DNA from: Pseudomonas syringae
GTDB taxonomy: Bacteria; Pseudomonadota; Gammaproteobacteria; Pseudomonadales; Pseudomonadaceae
NCBI RefSeq assembly: GCF_001698815.1
Contig: NZ_LGSI01000068.1
Location: 124,001 to 188,000 of the forward strand
DNA length: 64,000 nucleotides
Direction of reading: 5' to 3'
Below, piece by piece: positions 50,237 through 59,144 of the stretch. A program made the position numbers and the translations under genes. Positions within the stretch are counted from its first letter, which is position 1, and every line of letters starts with the position of its first letter. The notes beneath the pieces are model-generated. The model was given only the letters and a program-made list of their open reading frames with translations. It searched no databases and was not told the origin of the DNA.

Positions 50237-51355
50237 ATGCCTGCGGTTAAACCTTCCGTTGATGCTGCCTCTCGTCGTTCGGCAATAGTCCTGGCGCTGT
50301 GTTTACCCAGTGACGTGTTGCTGTATCTGCTGCTACCCATGCATGTGCAGGCATTTGGCATCAGCCTGGCCCAGGCCGGTGTGCTGCTGGCGGCCAATCG
50401 GTTGGTGAGGATCTTTGGTTACAGCTACGTGGTGCGTTACTACGCGCGCCATGGTGATCGTCCTACGGTCATGTTGGCTGCGGCGACAGCAACGGTATGC
50501 GCGCTGGGTAATGCGGTCATTTCCGGATTCTGGTGGCTGTTGATCCTGCGCCTGGGCTGGGGATTGGCCTACGCGGCGCTTAATTTGTCGACTCAGGTTC
50601 TGGCCACCTCGGAACCTGCGGGGGCGGCGCATCGATCCGGTCGTTCTCGGGCCTATATCGCGATCGGCCCGATGCTTGCCTTGCCGCTGGGCGCAGTGCT
50701 CAGTATCCAGTTCGGGCCACGGCCGGTGTTTATTGTGCTGGCCTTCGCGGCGCTACTCGGTTGCTGGGTGGCCCGTGGCTTGCCGGGGCTCGCACATGTC
50801 ATGCCGACCGCTACGGGCCGCCGTTTCAAGACGCCGGACAGTGTTGCGATCTGGTCGTTTGTCGAAGGCGTCGCGCTGGACGGGCTGTTCATTTTTGGCC
50901 TGTCGCTGCAGGCGCAAGCTGTGATGGGCACCAATGCGGTTCTGGTCGCGGGTGTGTTACTGGCCTTGCGTTATGTCTCGGAAATGCTCTTGAGCCCATT
51001 GGGCGGTCGCCTTGCTGACCATGTCGGGGCGGTGAACATGCTGGTGGTGTGCTCGGTGCTGACCTGCATCGCACTCACGGCGTTTGGTTCCCATTGGTTG
51101 ATTCTCGGGGCGGCCAGCGTGTTGATCTTGCGCGCGGTGCAACTGCCCTTGGTAACCACGCTGGTTGCGCAACGCAACCCTGGGCCGGGTCGAGTGCAAG
51201 CCTTGGCCGCCAACGCTGTCTGGCGAGATATCGGTGCCGGACTGGGTCCATTGTTGGCGGGGGTGTTATTGCCGGTGGCGTCTGCCACATGGGTGTATGC
51301 TGGCGCCGGGCTTGCGGTCGCGATAAGCGCAATTATCTGCGGGCTGCGCAAGTAG
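50237..51355 (+). CDS. MFS transporter of unknown substrate
   Basis: About 372 aa from the ATG at 50237; the frame is open much further upstream, and ATG 50162 is an alternative, but neither has a clear ribosome site. Ten to twelve hydrophobic segments are visible, starting with AIVLALCLPSDVLLYLLLP. The loop after TM2 (AANRLVRIFGYSYVVRYYARHGDRP) is related to the MFS motif A region. It is divergent from ptxS. The PtxS site at 50035 lies in the shared gap, so PtxS may also influence it, but a sugar-acid substrate is not shown. Confidence 0.78.
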   Translation: MPAVKPSVDAASRRSAIVLALCLPSDVLLYLLLPMHVQAFGISLAQAGVLLAANRLVRIFGYSYVVRYYARHGDRPTVMLAAATATVCALGNAVISGFWWLLILRLGWGLAYAALNLSTQVLATSEPAGAAHRSGRSRAYIAIGPMLALPLGAVLSIQFGPRPVFIVLAFAALLGCWVARGLPGLAHVMPTATGRRFKTPDSVAIWSFVEGVALDGLFIFGLSLQAQAVMGTNAVLVAGVLLALRYVSEMLLSPLGGRLADHVGAVNMLVVCSVLTCIALTAFGSHWLILGAASVLILRAVQLPLVTTLVAQRNPGPGRVQALAANAVWRDIGAGLGPLLAGVLLPVASATWVYAGAGLAVAISAIICGLRK

Positions 51356-51637
51356 CTTTCGAGTAATAGTCTTCCGGTCTCTATAACGGGACAGCACTTT
51401 ACTCATTGATAGTTCGAGTATTTATGATCCTGAAGGCAACCTTCAGGCCTTATCTGACTCTTATCGTCACATTCTTTAAATCGACACATTGGACAACTAG
51501 TCTGTGAGCAGTCATCACAGCCAGCCGCATGCTGATCGGACCATGGAGTTGCGGGGGAGCGAACCCACTCAGGGAAGCATATTCGCAGTAGCGATCGGCG
51601 CTATATCTCCAATAATGCGTACCAGAATCCGAGAATA

Positions 51638-52318
51638 ATGAAAATTTTCAAAGTGCCCCTCATCACCCGATTCCAGCGTCGCTGTGCATTCTTCGCCCTC
51701 CCTGTATTGCTTGTAGCGTCCTCAGCGTTTTTGTTCAGCATGGGCAAGGGCGTACATGCCGAACCCAAGAACGGTACGCAAACGCTGGTGTTCATGCGCC
51801 ACGCGGAAAAACCTTCCATGGGCCTAGGCCAGTTGAACTGCCAGGGCCTGAATCGCGCCATTGATCTGTCAGAGTTGCTGCCCAAGGAGTTCGGCAAGGC
51901 CAATTTCATCTTTGCCGCCAATCCCAGCCGTCACGTTGAAGAAGGTGAGGGCGATCATTCCTATAGCTATCTGCGCCCTTTGATGACGGTTGGTCCCAGC
52001 GCGATAAAGCTTGGCCTGCCCATCAATATCGACTTCGCAGCCAATGACACCAGCGATCTGGCCGATGAGTTGATGAATGACAAGTACCGCGATGCGACTA
52101 TTTACACTGCCTGGTCCCACGGCTACCTGCCTGAGTTGATCAACAAAGTGGCAGAGGAAGCGTCCGGGCAAAAAATCAAACTGGTGAACGACTGGACGGG
52201 CGATGATTTTGACTCGCTGTCCGTGCTGACCCTCAAATGGACCAACGGCAAAGCGACGCTTGAATACGAGAATTACAAGCAAGGACTGAACGACGGTGCC
52301 GAAGGCTGCCCGACTTGA
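51638..52318 (+). CDS. Secreted histidine phosphatase family protein
   Basis: A 226-aa protein. The N-terminal signal/anchor (FFALPVLLVASSAFLFSMG) suggests a periplasmic or anchored location. The catalytic motif is FMRHAEKP (RHG family, with Ala for Gly). The second catalytic His is in AWSHGYLPEL. The usual C-terminal phosphate-pocket His motif is therefore present. The 281-base upstream gap has no other gene. The substrate is unknown; a phospho-sugar or LPS component is possible. Confidence 0.82.
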   Translation: MKIFKVPLITRFQRRCAFFALPVLLVASSAFLFSMGKGVHAEPKNGTQTLVFMRHAEKPSMGLGQLNCQGLNRAIDLSELLPKEFGKANFIFAANPSRHVEEGEGDHSYSYLRPLMTVGPSAIKLGLPINIDFAANDTSDLADELMNDKYRDATIYTAWSHGYLPELINKVAEEASGQKIKLVNDWTGDDFDSLSVLTLKWTNGKATLEYENYKQGLNDGAEGCPT

Positions 52319-52384
52319 TTCAGTCTTCACAGGTCGCTGATTTCGAGTCTGGCGACCAAATGCTCTAGGCAGCAAAAGTACAAA

Positions 52385-52402
52385 GGAGTACAAATGTACT
52401 CC
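52385..52402. promoter_or_regulatory. LexA2-type operator covering the lexA2 ribosome site and start codon
   Basis: GGAGTACAAATGTACTCC has perfect seven-base arms around AAAT. It contains the ribosome site (GGAG) and the start codon ATG at 52394. A third GTAC lies at 52378-52381. The GTAC-N4 core matches what is remembered for LexA2 of Pseudomonas (GTAC-N4-GTGC), so this is probably the autoregulatory site of the whole cassette. Confidence 0.7.
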
Positions 52403-53011
52403 ATGAGCACATTATCTCCCCGCCGTAGCGCAATTCTTACCTTCATCCGCGATCGCATCGCGCAGCAGGGCCAATCGCCGAGCCTTGCAGAAATCTCCGA
52501 AGCCTTCGGTTTCGCCTCGCGTAGCGTGGCACGCAAACACATTCTGGCCTTGACCGAGGCTGGCTTGATCGAAGTCATGCCCAATCAGGCCAGAGGCATT
52601 CGCCTGATACAGACGACCCCGCGTCCCGAGATGTTGGAAATCCCGGTCATGGGCCGTGTGGCCGCTGGCGTGCCGATCGGTCCGGATGTCGGCAACCACG
52701 ACACCTTGCTGCTGGACCGCGCAACGTTTTCCCGCGTGCCGGACTATCTGCTGCGGGTGCAGGGTGACTCGATGATCGAGGACGGCATCCTTGATGGTGA
52801 TCTGGTCGGCGTCCATCGAAGCAGCGAAGCCCACGACGGGCAGATCGTGGTTGCTCGGCTGGACGGCGAAGTCACCATCAAACGCCTGCAAACCGGCCAG
52901 AACCAATTTCTCCTGCTACCGCGTAACCCGGCCTATGCGCCGATTGTGGTCGAGCCCCATCAGGATTTCGCCATCGAAGGCGTGTTCTGCGGCCTGGTCA
53001 GGCGTGAATGA
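52394..53011 (+). CDS. lexA2: LexA2 repressor of the imuA-imuB-dnaE2 cassette
   Basis: A 205-aa self-cleaving repressor. The winged helix-turn-helix spans residues about 8-70 (RRSAILTFIRDRIAQQGQSPS). The cleavage site is Ala-Gly in MGRVAAGVPIG. The protease Ser is in GDSMIEDGI and the Lys in VTIKRL. The start at 52394 has AAGGAG five bases upstream; Met at 52403 is the alternative. It is the first gene of the SOS mutagenesis cassette and overlaps imuA by four bases. Its operator differs from that of the chromosomal LexA1. Confidence 0.93.
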   Translation: MYSMSTLSPRRSAILTFIRDRIAQQGQSPSLAEISEAFGFASRSVARKHILALTEAGLIEVMPNQARGIRLIQTTPRPEMLEIPVMGRVAAGVPIGPDVGNHDTLLLDRATFSRVPDYLLRVQGDSMIEDGILDGDLVGVHRSSEAHDGQIVVARLDGEVTIKRLQTGQNQFLLLPRNPAYAPIVVEPHQDFAIEGVFCGLVRRE

Positions 53012-53628
53012 TGGGCGCCGTGGTCAGCCTCGATGCGCTGCTGGACGAGCGAAGAGTCTGGAAAGGCCGGCAAAGTTCGCCTCCGGTCAGTCCGCAGCCC
53101 ACCGGCCATTCAGCCCTCGATGCCGCGCTGCCTACAGGTGGCTGGCCTGCGTCGGCACTCAGTGAAATCCTGATCCCTGCCGATGGCAGTGGCGAGTTGC
53201 GTCTGTTATGGCCAACCCTGGCGCGGCTGGCCGACAAGGGCGAGCGTATCGTGCTGGTTGCACCACCGTTCATTCCTTACCCCCAGGCGTGGGAAGCGGC
53301 CGGCGTCGATCTACGCTGGCTGGCGGTGATTCAGGCCAGCGAGCGCGACGGCTTGTGGGCTGCCGAGCAATGCTTGCGCTCCGGCAGTTGTGGAGCGGTG
53401 CTGTGCTGGCCCCGGCAAGCGGATGACCGGGCGCTGCGTCGTTTGCAAGTGGCCGCCGAAACCGGGCAGACCCTGGCATTTGCCTGCCGTCCCATACAGG
53501 CCGCGGCCAATCCATCGCCCGCTGCGTTGCGCATTGCCATTGATACCCGTCCCCTGCAATTGCGGGTGCTCAAATGTCGGGGCGGTATGGCGCCGCCATT
53601 TCCCATCCCCTTTACGACAGACGCTTGA
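53008..53628 (+). CDS. imuA: SOS mutagenesis protein ImuA
   Basis: A 206-aa RecA/SulA-like protein. The opening is MGAVVSLDALLDERRVWKG, typical of ImuA, with LPTGGWPASALSEIL in place of a Walker A loop. The fold continues with ERIVLVAPPFIPYPQAW and later SCGAVLCWP. It lacks a complete P-loop. It overlaps lexA2 by four bases and is followed seven bases later by imuB. ImuA acts with ImuB and DnaE2 in damage-induced mutagenesis. Confidence 0.9.
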   Translation: MMGAVVSLDALLDERRVWKGRQSSPPVSPQPTGHSALDAALPTGGWPASALSEILIPADGSGELRLLWPTLARLADKGERIVLVAPPFIPYPQAWEAAGVDLRWLAVIQASERDGLWAAEQCLRSGSCGAVLCWPRQADDRALRRLQVAAETGQTLAFACRPIQAAANPSPAALRIAIDTRPLQLRVLKCRGGMAPPFPIPFTTDA

Positions 53629-53635
53629 GGTTCTT

Positions 53636-55051
53636 ATGTTGTGGGCCTGTGTCTTGCTGCCACAACTGGCGCTCGACGGCGTCATGCGCCGCCGCACCAA
53701 TGCCGATGAACCGCTGGCGCTGCTGAGCGGCACGCCGCAACGGCGGATATTGCAGGCGGTCAATCCTGCCGGCCGAGCCTTGGGGCTGCGGCCCGGTCAA
53801 TCCTTGACCAGTGCCCATGCCATGACGCGCGATTTCGTTACCGCTGAATTCGACCCGGCGGAAACCGAGCGCTGGCAGCGTTTGCTGGCAGCATGGGCGT
53901 ATCGCTTCAGCTCGCAAGTCAGTCTGAAATACCCGCGTGTATTGATGATGGAAGTCGAATCAAGCCTGGGTTTGTTCGGACCGTGGCCAGTGTTCGAAGC
54001 CCGGTTGCGTGCCGAGTTGAACGCTTTGGGGTTTTCCCACCGAATCGTCGTGGCGCCCAATCCGGTGGCTGCGCGAATGCTGGCCAATGTTCATGACGGA
54101 CTGGCGGTCACCTGCAGCGAGAGCTTGCGACACGCCCTCGAGCAGATGCCGGTGGATCGCATCGGCCTGACCCGCGAAACCGCAACGGCCTTCACGCGTA
54201 TGGGCCTGCGCAACCTACAGCAGGTTCTCGGACTGCAACGTAACAGTCTGGCCCGGCGTTTTCCGGCGCAGGTCCTGCAGCATCTGGATACCTTGCTCGG
54301 TGAGCGGCCAGTGGCGCTGGAGTTCTATACGCCGCCGGACTATTTCGATGTGCGTATCGAGTTGAATTTTGACGTCGAGTCTCATCAGGCCTTGCTATTT
54401 CCCCTCAAACGGCTGGTTTCCGATCTGGCGATGTTTCTCGGCGGACGTGACAGTGGCGTCCAGCGTTTCACTTTGCATCTGGAACATGTCGAAGGGGCTG
54501 ACACGCTGGTACCGGTCGGACTGCTCAGCGCAGAACGCGATGGCGCCATGCTGTTTGAACTGGCGCGCGGCCGCCTGGAGCAGATTCAGGTGCCTTCCCC
54601 GGTGCGTGCGGTGCGCTTGCACGCCCGTGATTTGCCGCCATTTGTTCCGGCTCATCGGGAGCTGTTTGATGAACGCCCCCAGCAATCACTGCCTTGGGAG
54701 CAATTACGCGAACGTCTACGCGCCCGGCTGGGCGATGAATCAGTCAATGGTCTTCGCCTGCGCGCCGATCACCGGCCCGAATGTGCCTGGCAAGCGGACC
54801 CTGAAACCAGGGTCAGGCTTTCACAGCCTAAAGTGCCGCGTCCCGGCTGGCTGCTGAGTCAGCCATCACCGCTGCCAGAGGCGGGTACGCGAATCCTTGC
54901 CGGGCCGGAGCGTATCGAGTCTGGCTGGTGGGATGGCGGCGACGTACGGCGCGACTATTTCCTGGTCGAAACCCGCACAGGTCAGCGTGGCTGGGCTTAT
55001 CGAACAGTGGGTGAGGGCGGCGACCTGTTGCTGCATGGCTGGTTCGCATGA
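53636..55051 (+). CDS. imuB: Y-family polymerase-like protein ImuB
   Basis: 471 aa from the ATG at 53636 (GAGG five bases upstream); an in-frame opening to 53390 lies within imuA and is rejected. The fold is that of DinB/UmuC (WACVLLPQLALDG, RALGLRPGQSL, FGPWPVFEARLRAELNAL), but the catalytic acidic residues of active Y polymerases are not evident. That is the known state of ImuB, which acts as a scaffold linking the clamp and DnaE2. It overlaps dnaE2 by four bases (ATGA). Confidence 0.9.
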   Translation: MLWACVLLPQLALDGVMRRRTNADEPLALLSGTPQRRILQAVNPAGRALGLRPGQSLTSAHAMTRDFVTAEFDPAETERWQRLLAAWAYRFSSQVSLKYPRVLMMEVESSLGLFGPWPVFEARLRAELNALGFSHRIVVAPNPVAARMLANVHDGLAVTCSESLRHALEQMPVDRIGLTRETATAFTRMGLRNLQQVLGLQRNSLARRFPAQVLQHLDTLLGERPVALEFYTPPDYFDVRIELNFDVESHQALLFPLKRLVSDLAMFLGGRDSGVQRFTLHLEHVEGADTLVPVGLLSAERDGAMLFELARGRLEQIQVPSPVRAVRLHARDLPPFVPAHRELFDERPQQSLPWEQLRERLRARLGDESVNGLRLRADHRPECAWQADPETRVRLSQPKVPRPGWLLSQPSPLPEAGTRILAGPERIESGWWDGGDVRRDYFLVETRTGQRGWAYRTVGEGGDLLLHGWFA

Positions 55052-58000
55052 ACAGCCCTTATGCTGAACTGCATTGCCTGTCGAACTTCAGTTTCCAGCG
55101 CGGGGCCTCCAGCGCCGCAGAATTGTTCCAGCGAGCCAAAGAGCACGAATACCAGGCTCTGGCGATCACCGATGAATGCACATTGGCCGGCATCGTGCGC
55201 GCCTGGCAGGCGGCCATGGATAGCGATCTGCCGTTGATCATCGGCAGTGAGATCAGCATCGTCGACGGCCCCAAAATCGTGCTTCTGGTGGAAAACCTCA
55301 GTGGCTATCAGGCGCTGTGCCGGCTGATAACCCTGGCCCGGCGCAGAGCCAAAAAAGGTGAGTACCTGTCGTTGCGTGAAGATTTTCCGGGAACGGGCAG
55401 CGGCCTGTTGGCGTTATGGCTGCCGGATCTCGAATTGCCAGCGGCAACGCTTCAGGACCACGGGCAGTGGTTGGCAAAAATATTCCCCGATGCAACGTGG
55501 CTGGCAGTCGAACTGCATCGTGGCCCGGATGATCGACAGCGACTCGGTCAACTCCAGGCACTGGCGCACAAGTTGAATATCCCGCTGGTAGCCAGTGGCG
55601 ATGTGCATATGCATGCCCGTGGACGTCGTGCCCTGCAAGACACCATGACAGCCATCCGCTATCACACCACTGTGGCCGAGGCCGGGCATCGGCTGTTCGC
55701 CAATGGTGAGCGATACCTGCGTCCGCGCAGCGCCTTGCTTGAGCTGTATCCCGAGCAGTTATTGGCGCAAACGCTGTTGATCGCGGCGCGCTGCACCTTC
55801 GACTTGAGCCAGTTACGTTATGAATATCCCCACGAATTGGTGCCGGCAGCACATACGCCGGGTTCATGGTTGCGGGAGGTGACTGAGCAAGGTGTCCGCA
55901 AGCGCTGGCCTCAAGGGCTGAAGCCAGCGACCCGGACGCAGATCGAGAAGGAATTGCAGCTGATCGGTGAAATGAAGTTCGAGAGCTACTTTCTTACGGT
56001 CCACGACATCGTCTGCTTTGCGCGCAGTCGCGACATTTTGTGCCAAGGTCGGGGTTCTGCGGCCAATTCGGTGGTCTGTTTCGCCCTTGGCATCACCGAA
56101 TTGAATCCCGAAAAGAGCAATCTGCTATTCGAGCGGTTCATTTCCAGGGAGCGCAACGAGCCGCCGGATATTGACGTGGATTTCGAGCATGAGCGCCGCG
56201 AGGAGGTTTTGCAGTACGTTTTCAAGCGTTACGGCCGGGGCAGGGCGGCACTGACGGCCGTGGCCAGTACGTATCACGGCACTGGGGCGGTGCGTGATGT
56301 GGCCAAGGTGTTGGGCTTGCCGTCGGACCAGATCAATGCACTCGCGGAGTGTTTCAGCCGCTGGAGCGATGAAATGCCTCCTGCGGAGCGTCTGCGCGAA
56401 AACGGATTTGACCCCGAGGCGCCGATTTTGCGGCGTGTGCTGGCATTGACGGACACGCTGATCAGTTTCCCCCGGCATTTATCGCAGCATCCTGGCGGTT
56501 TTGTCATTTCCGAGCATCCGCTGGAAACCCTGGTGCCGGTGGAAAACGCGGCAATGGCCGAACGCACCATTATTCAGTGGGACAAAAATGATCTGGATCT
56601 GGTGGGTCTGCTCAAGGTCGACATCCTCGCCCTCGGCATGCTCAGCGCGTTGCGGCGCACTTTCGATCTGGTGCGCACTTACCGAGGTCACCAATGGACC
56701 CTGGCGTCATTGCCTGAGGAAGATCCTGCCACCTACGAAATGATCGGCCGGGCAGACACCATCGGGGTATTCCAGATCGAGTCCCGAGCGCAGATGGCCA
56801 TGTTGCCGCGCCTCAAACCTATGAAGTTCTACGATCTGGTCATCGAAGTGGCCATCGTCCGGCCGGGGCCGATTCAGGGCGACATGGTTCATCCCTACCT
56901 GCGCAGGCGCAACAATGAGGAAGCGATCACTTACCCACCAAGACTGAAAAAGGTTTTCGAGCGCACTCTTGGCGTTCCTCTGTTCCAGGAGCAGGTCATG
57001 GAAGTCGCGATCCTGGCGGCCGATTACACCCCCGGCGAAGCCGATGAGCTGCGTCGTTCCATGGCGGCCTGGAAGCGTCATGGCGGGCTGGAGCCACACC
57101 GCCTGCGTCTGGCTGAGCGGATGAAGGCCAATGGTTATGAGCAGGCGTTCATCACCCGGATTTTCGAGCAGATCAAGGGGTTTGGCAGTTATGGTTTCCC
57201 GGAATCCCATGCTGCCAGCTTCGCCTTGCTGACTTACGCCAGTTGCTGGCTCAAATGTCATGAACCGGCGGCGTTCGCCTGCGCACTGATCAACAGTTGG
57301 CCCATGGGGTTCTACAGTCCCGACCAGATTCTTCAGGACGCGCGGCGTCACCACATCGAAATTCGCCCAGTGGATGTGCGCTACAGCGATTGGGACTGCT
57401 CACTGGAGCCTGTCGAACATCAGGAGCGCAACCGAACCCTTGCGATTCGCATGGGCATGCGCATGATTCGCGGTTTTCGTGAAGAAGATGCCCGACATAT
57501 CGAGTCGGCCAGGGCGAGCAGGGTATTTGTCGATGCCACCGATCTGAGCCTGCGTGCAGCGCTGGATAACCGTGCGCTGGAGGCATTGGCCGACGCTGGC
57601 GCGTTGCGTGGGCTGATCGGTCATCGCCATCGCGCGCGCTGGGAAGTCGCCGGAGTCGAAGCCCAACGCCCGCTGTTTGGCCCGGAACACACGGTAGAAG
57701 AGACGCAAATCGCCTTGCCTTTACCGACGGTGGCGCAGGATGTGTTTGCCGATTACGCCATGACCGGAACCACATTGGGCCCTCATCCCCTGGCTATGTT
57801 GCGTCGCCAACTGGCCGCCAAACGTTTTTACAGTTCCCACGATCTACTCGATCTTGAGCATGGACGCATGATCAGTGTGGCCGGGCTGGTGGTGGGCCGC
57901 CAGCGTCCGGGCACTGCCAGTGGCGTGACTTTCGTTACCCTGGAAGATGAGTTCGGCATGATCAACGTCGTGGTCTGGCTCGACCTGGCTCAACGTCAAC

Positions 58001-58146
58001 GCAAGATTCTGGTGGGTTCCAGGTTGATGCAGGTGTTCGGGCGGCTGGAGTCGCAGAAGGGCGTGCGGCATGTAATTGCCCAGCGCCTGTTCGATCTGAC
58101 ACCGCTGCTTGCCGGGCTGGATGTTCGCAGCCGTGACTTTAAATGA
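55048..58146 (+). CDS. dnaE2: Error-prone DNA polymerase DnaE2 (ImuC)
   Basis: A 1032-aa C-family polymerase, shorter than replicative DnaE as expected. The PHP domain is N-terminal (AELHCLSNFSFQRGASS, ITDECTLAGIV). The polymerase palm has GRGSAANSVVCFALGIT and PPDIDVDFEHERREEV with the catalytic aspartates. The fingers and HhH region continue with GFPESHAASFALLTYASCWLK. The OB-fold end is VTFVTLEDEFGMINVVVW. It copies damaged DNA together with ImuA and ImuB under LexA2 control. Confidence 0.95.
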   Translation: MNSPYAELHCLSNFSFQRGASSAAELFQRAKEHEYQALAITDECTLAGIVRAWQAAMDSDLPLIIGSEISIVDGPKIVLLVENLSGYQALCRLITLARRRAKKGEYLSLREDFPGTGSGLLALWLPDLELPAATLQDHGQWLAKIFPDATWLAVELHRGPDDRQRLGQLQALAHKLNIPLVASGDVHMHARGRRALQDTMTAIRYHTTVAEAGHRLFANGERYLRPRSALLELYPEQLLAQTLLIAARCTFDLSQLRYEYPHELVPAAHTPGSWLREVTEQGVRKRWPQGLKPATRTQIEKELQLIGEMKFESYFLTVHDIVCFARSRDILCQGRGSAANSVVCFALGITELNPEKSNLLFERFISRERNEPPDIDVDFEHERREEVLQYVFKRYGRGRAALTAVASTYHGTGAVRDVAKVLGLPSDQINALAECFSRWSDEMPPAERLRENGFDPEAPILRRVLALTDTLISFPRHLSQHPGGFVISEHPLETLVPVENAAMAERTIIQWDKNDLDLVGLLKVDILALGMLSALRRTFDLVRTYRGHQWTLASLPEEDPATYEMIGRADTIGVFQIESRAQMAMLPRLKPMKFYDLVIEVAIVRPGPIQGDMVHPYLRRRNNEEAITYPPRLKKVFERTLGVPLFQEQVMEVAILAADYTPGEADELRRSMAAWKRHGGLEPHRLRLAERMKANGYEQAFITRIFEQIKGFGSYGFPESHAASFALLTYASCWLKCHEPAAFACALINSWPMGFYSPDQILQDARRHHIEIRPVDVRYSDWDCSLEPVEHQERNRTLAIRMGMRMIRGFREEDARHIESARASRVFVDATDLSLRAALDNRALEALADAGALRGLIGHRHRARWEVAGVEAQRPLFGPEHTVEETQIALPLPTVAQDVFADYAMTGTTLGPHPLAMLRRQLAAKRFYSSHDLLDLEHGRMISVAGLVVGRQRPGTASGVTFVTLEDEFGMINVVVWLDLAQRQRKILVGSRLMQVFGRLESQKGVRHVIAQRLFDLTPLLAGLDVRSRDFK

Positions 58147-58214
58147 GGTCTTGGGACGCACGGCCTGGTTGCGGGCAAGTACCTCGCGGCATAGGGCGCA
58201 ACAGGCTTAGTGCA

Positions 58215-58652
58215 TTAACGAGGTGTGCTGCTGATCGAATCCAGGGGAGTGTTGGCCCGGTCAAGTTGAGCCATTACACCGTTGAGCAGTTGGGTAATCG
58301 TCCAGGGCTTGGCGATGAACAGCACGTCAGGCTTGATCTGATCGCTGCCAGGCGTACCGTGTCCGGACATGACCACGATAGGTATGTCGGCCCATTTCTC
58401 ACCAACCAGATTGGCCAGGGCAATGCCATCCATACTGCCCGGCATGCGCACATCGGTCAGCAGCAAGGCGACCTCGTGGCCGTGCGCATTGAGGTAATCG
58501 ACAGCCTCGTCAGCGTTCTCGACCGCCTTGGTCTTCAGCCCTTCTTCAGCCAGGATTTCGCATACGAAGTCCCGAATCATTGGCTCATCTTCAACAACAA
58601 GCACCAGACTCATTGTAGATCGGGTCTCTTCGTACTGCGGTGATTGAGTCAT
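58215..58652 (-). CDS. Single-domain response regulator
   Basis: 145 aa from the ATG at 58652, which has GAGGGA six bases upstream. The receiver has the acidic pair in VVEDEPMIRDFV, the phosphorylated Asp in LLLTDVRMPGSMDG, the Ser in VVMSGHG and the Lys in FIAKPW. There is no output domain, so it acts through protein contacts or as a phosphate relay. No histidine kinase is adjacent. It is convergent with dnaE2. Confidence 0.9.
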   Translation of the reverse strand: MTQSPQYEETRSTMSLVLVVEDEPMIRDFVCEILAEEGLKTKAVENADEAVDYLNAHGHEVALLLTDVRMPGSMDGIALANLVGEKWADIPIVVMSGHGTPGSDQIKPDVLFIAKPWTITQLLNGVMAQLDRANTPLDSISSTPR

Positions 58653-59144
58653 TTTGGTTCCCTCAGCCTGCACATTAAATATCCGGGAGCACTGCAACGT
58701 TGGATCCATTTTCGTTGTTCCCAGTCATCTGAGCGGAATCAAACGGAAAAAATTCATTTTTATATAAAAAGCGATGAGTTCCAGACGACCGGCATCAAAC
58801 CCTGGACCGTCCGTGGTCCGGTCCTGAGCATTGATTTAGATCAATTCCCGAGTTTGCGACTCTGCAAAAATAGCCGCTCGCCAGCCCCGACCCTGCCATA
58901 TGGCCCCTCATTATCTAAATCTTCCCGTCACCTGCTCGTTCAGAAAAGGCACGGCATCAGTGAAAGTTTCGATATCCCGACTACCCTTGTTTACCACCCC
59001 CTGCTGTCACTGCAAGTTTCATTCGTCTTCTATTCACCCCGTCATTAACAAATCAACTTCCCCGATGCTCCGCAAAGTCAGTTTTCAGATTGCCCATCGC
59101 AATCGATAGCCATGTCATGCGCTCTTAGAACAGGAAGTTTTAAA
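58653..59144. promoter_or_regulatory. Divergent gap upstream of the decarboxylase operon
   Basis: About 490 bases lie between the divergent response-regulator and decarboxylase genes. The gap has an AT-rich stretch (58738-58770) and a small hairpin (GGACC with GGTCC near 58803-58818). Both promoters should lie here. Open frames inside it lack ribosome sites and family features. Confidence 0.4.
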
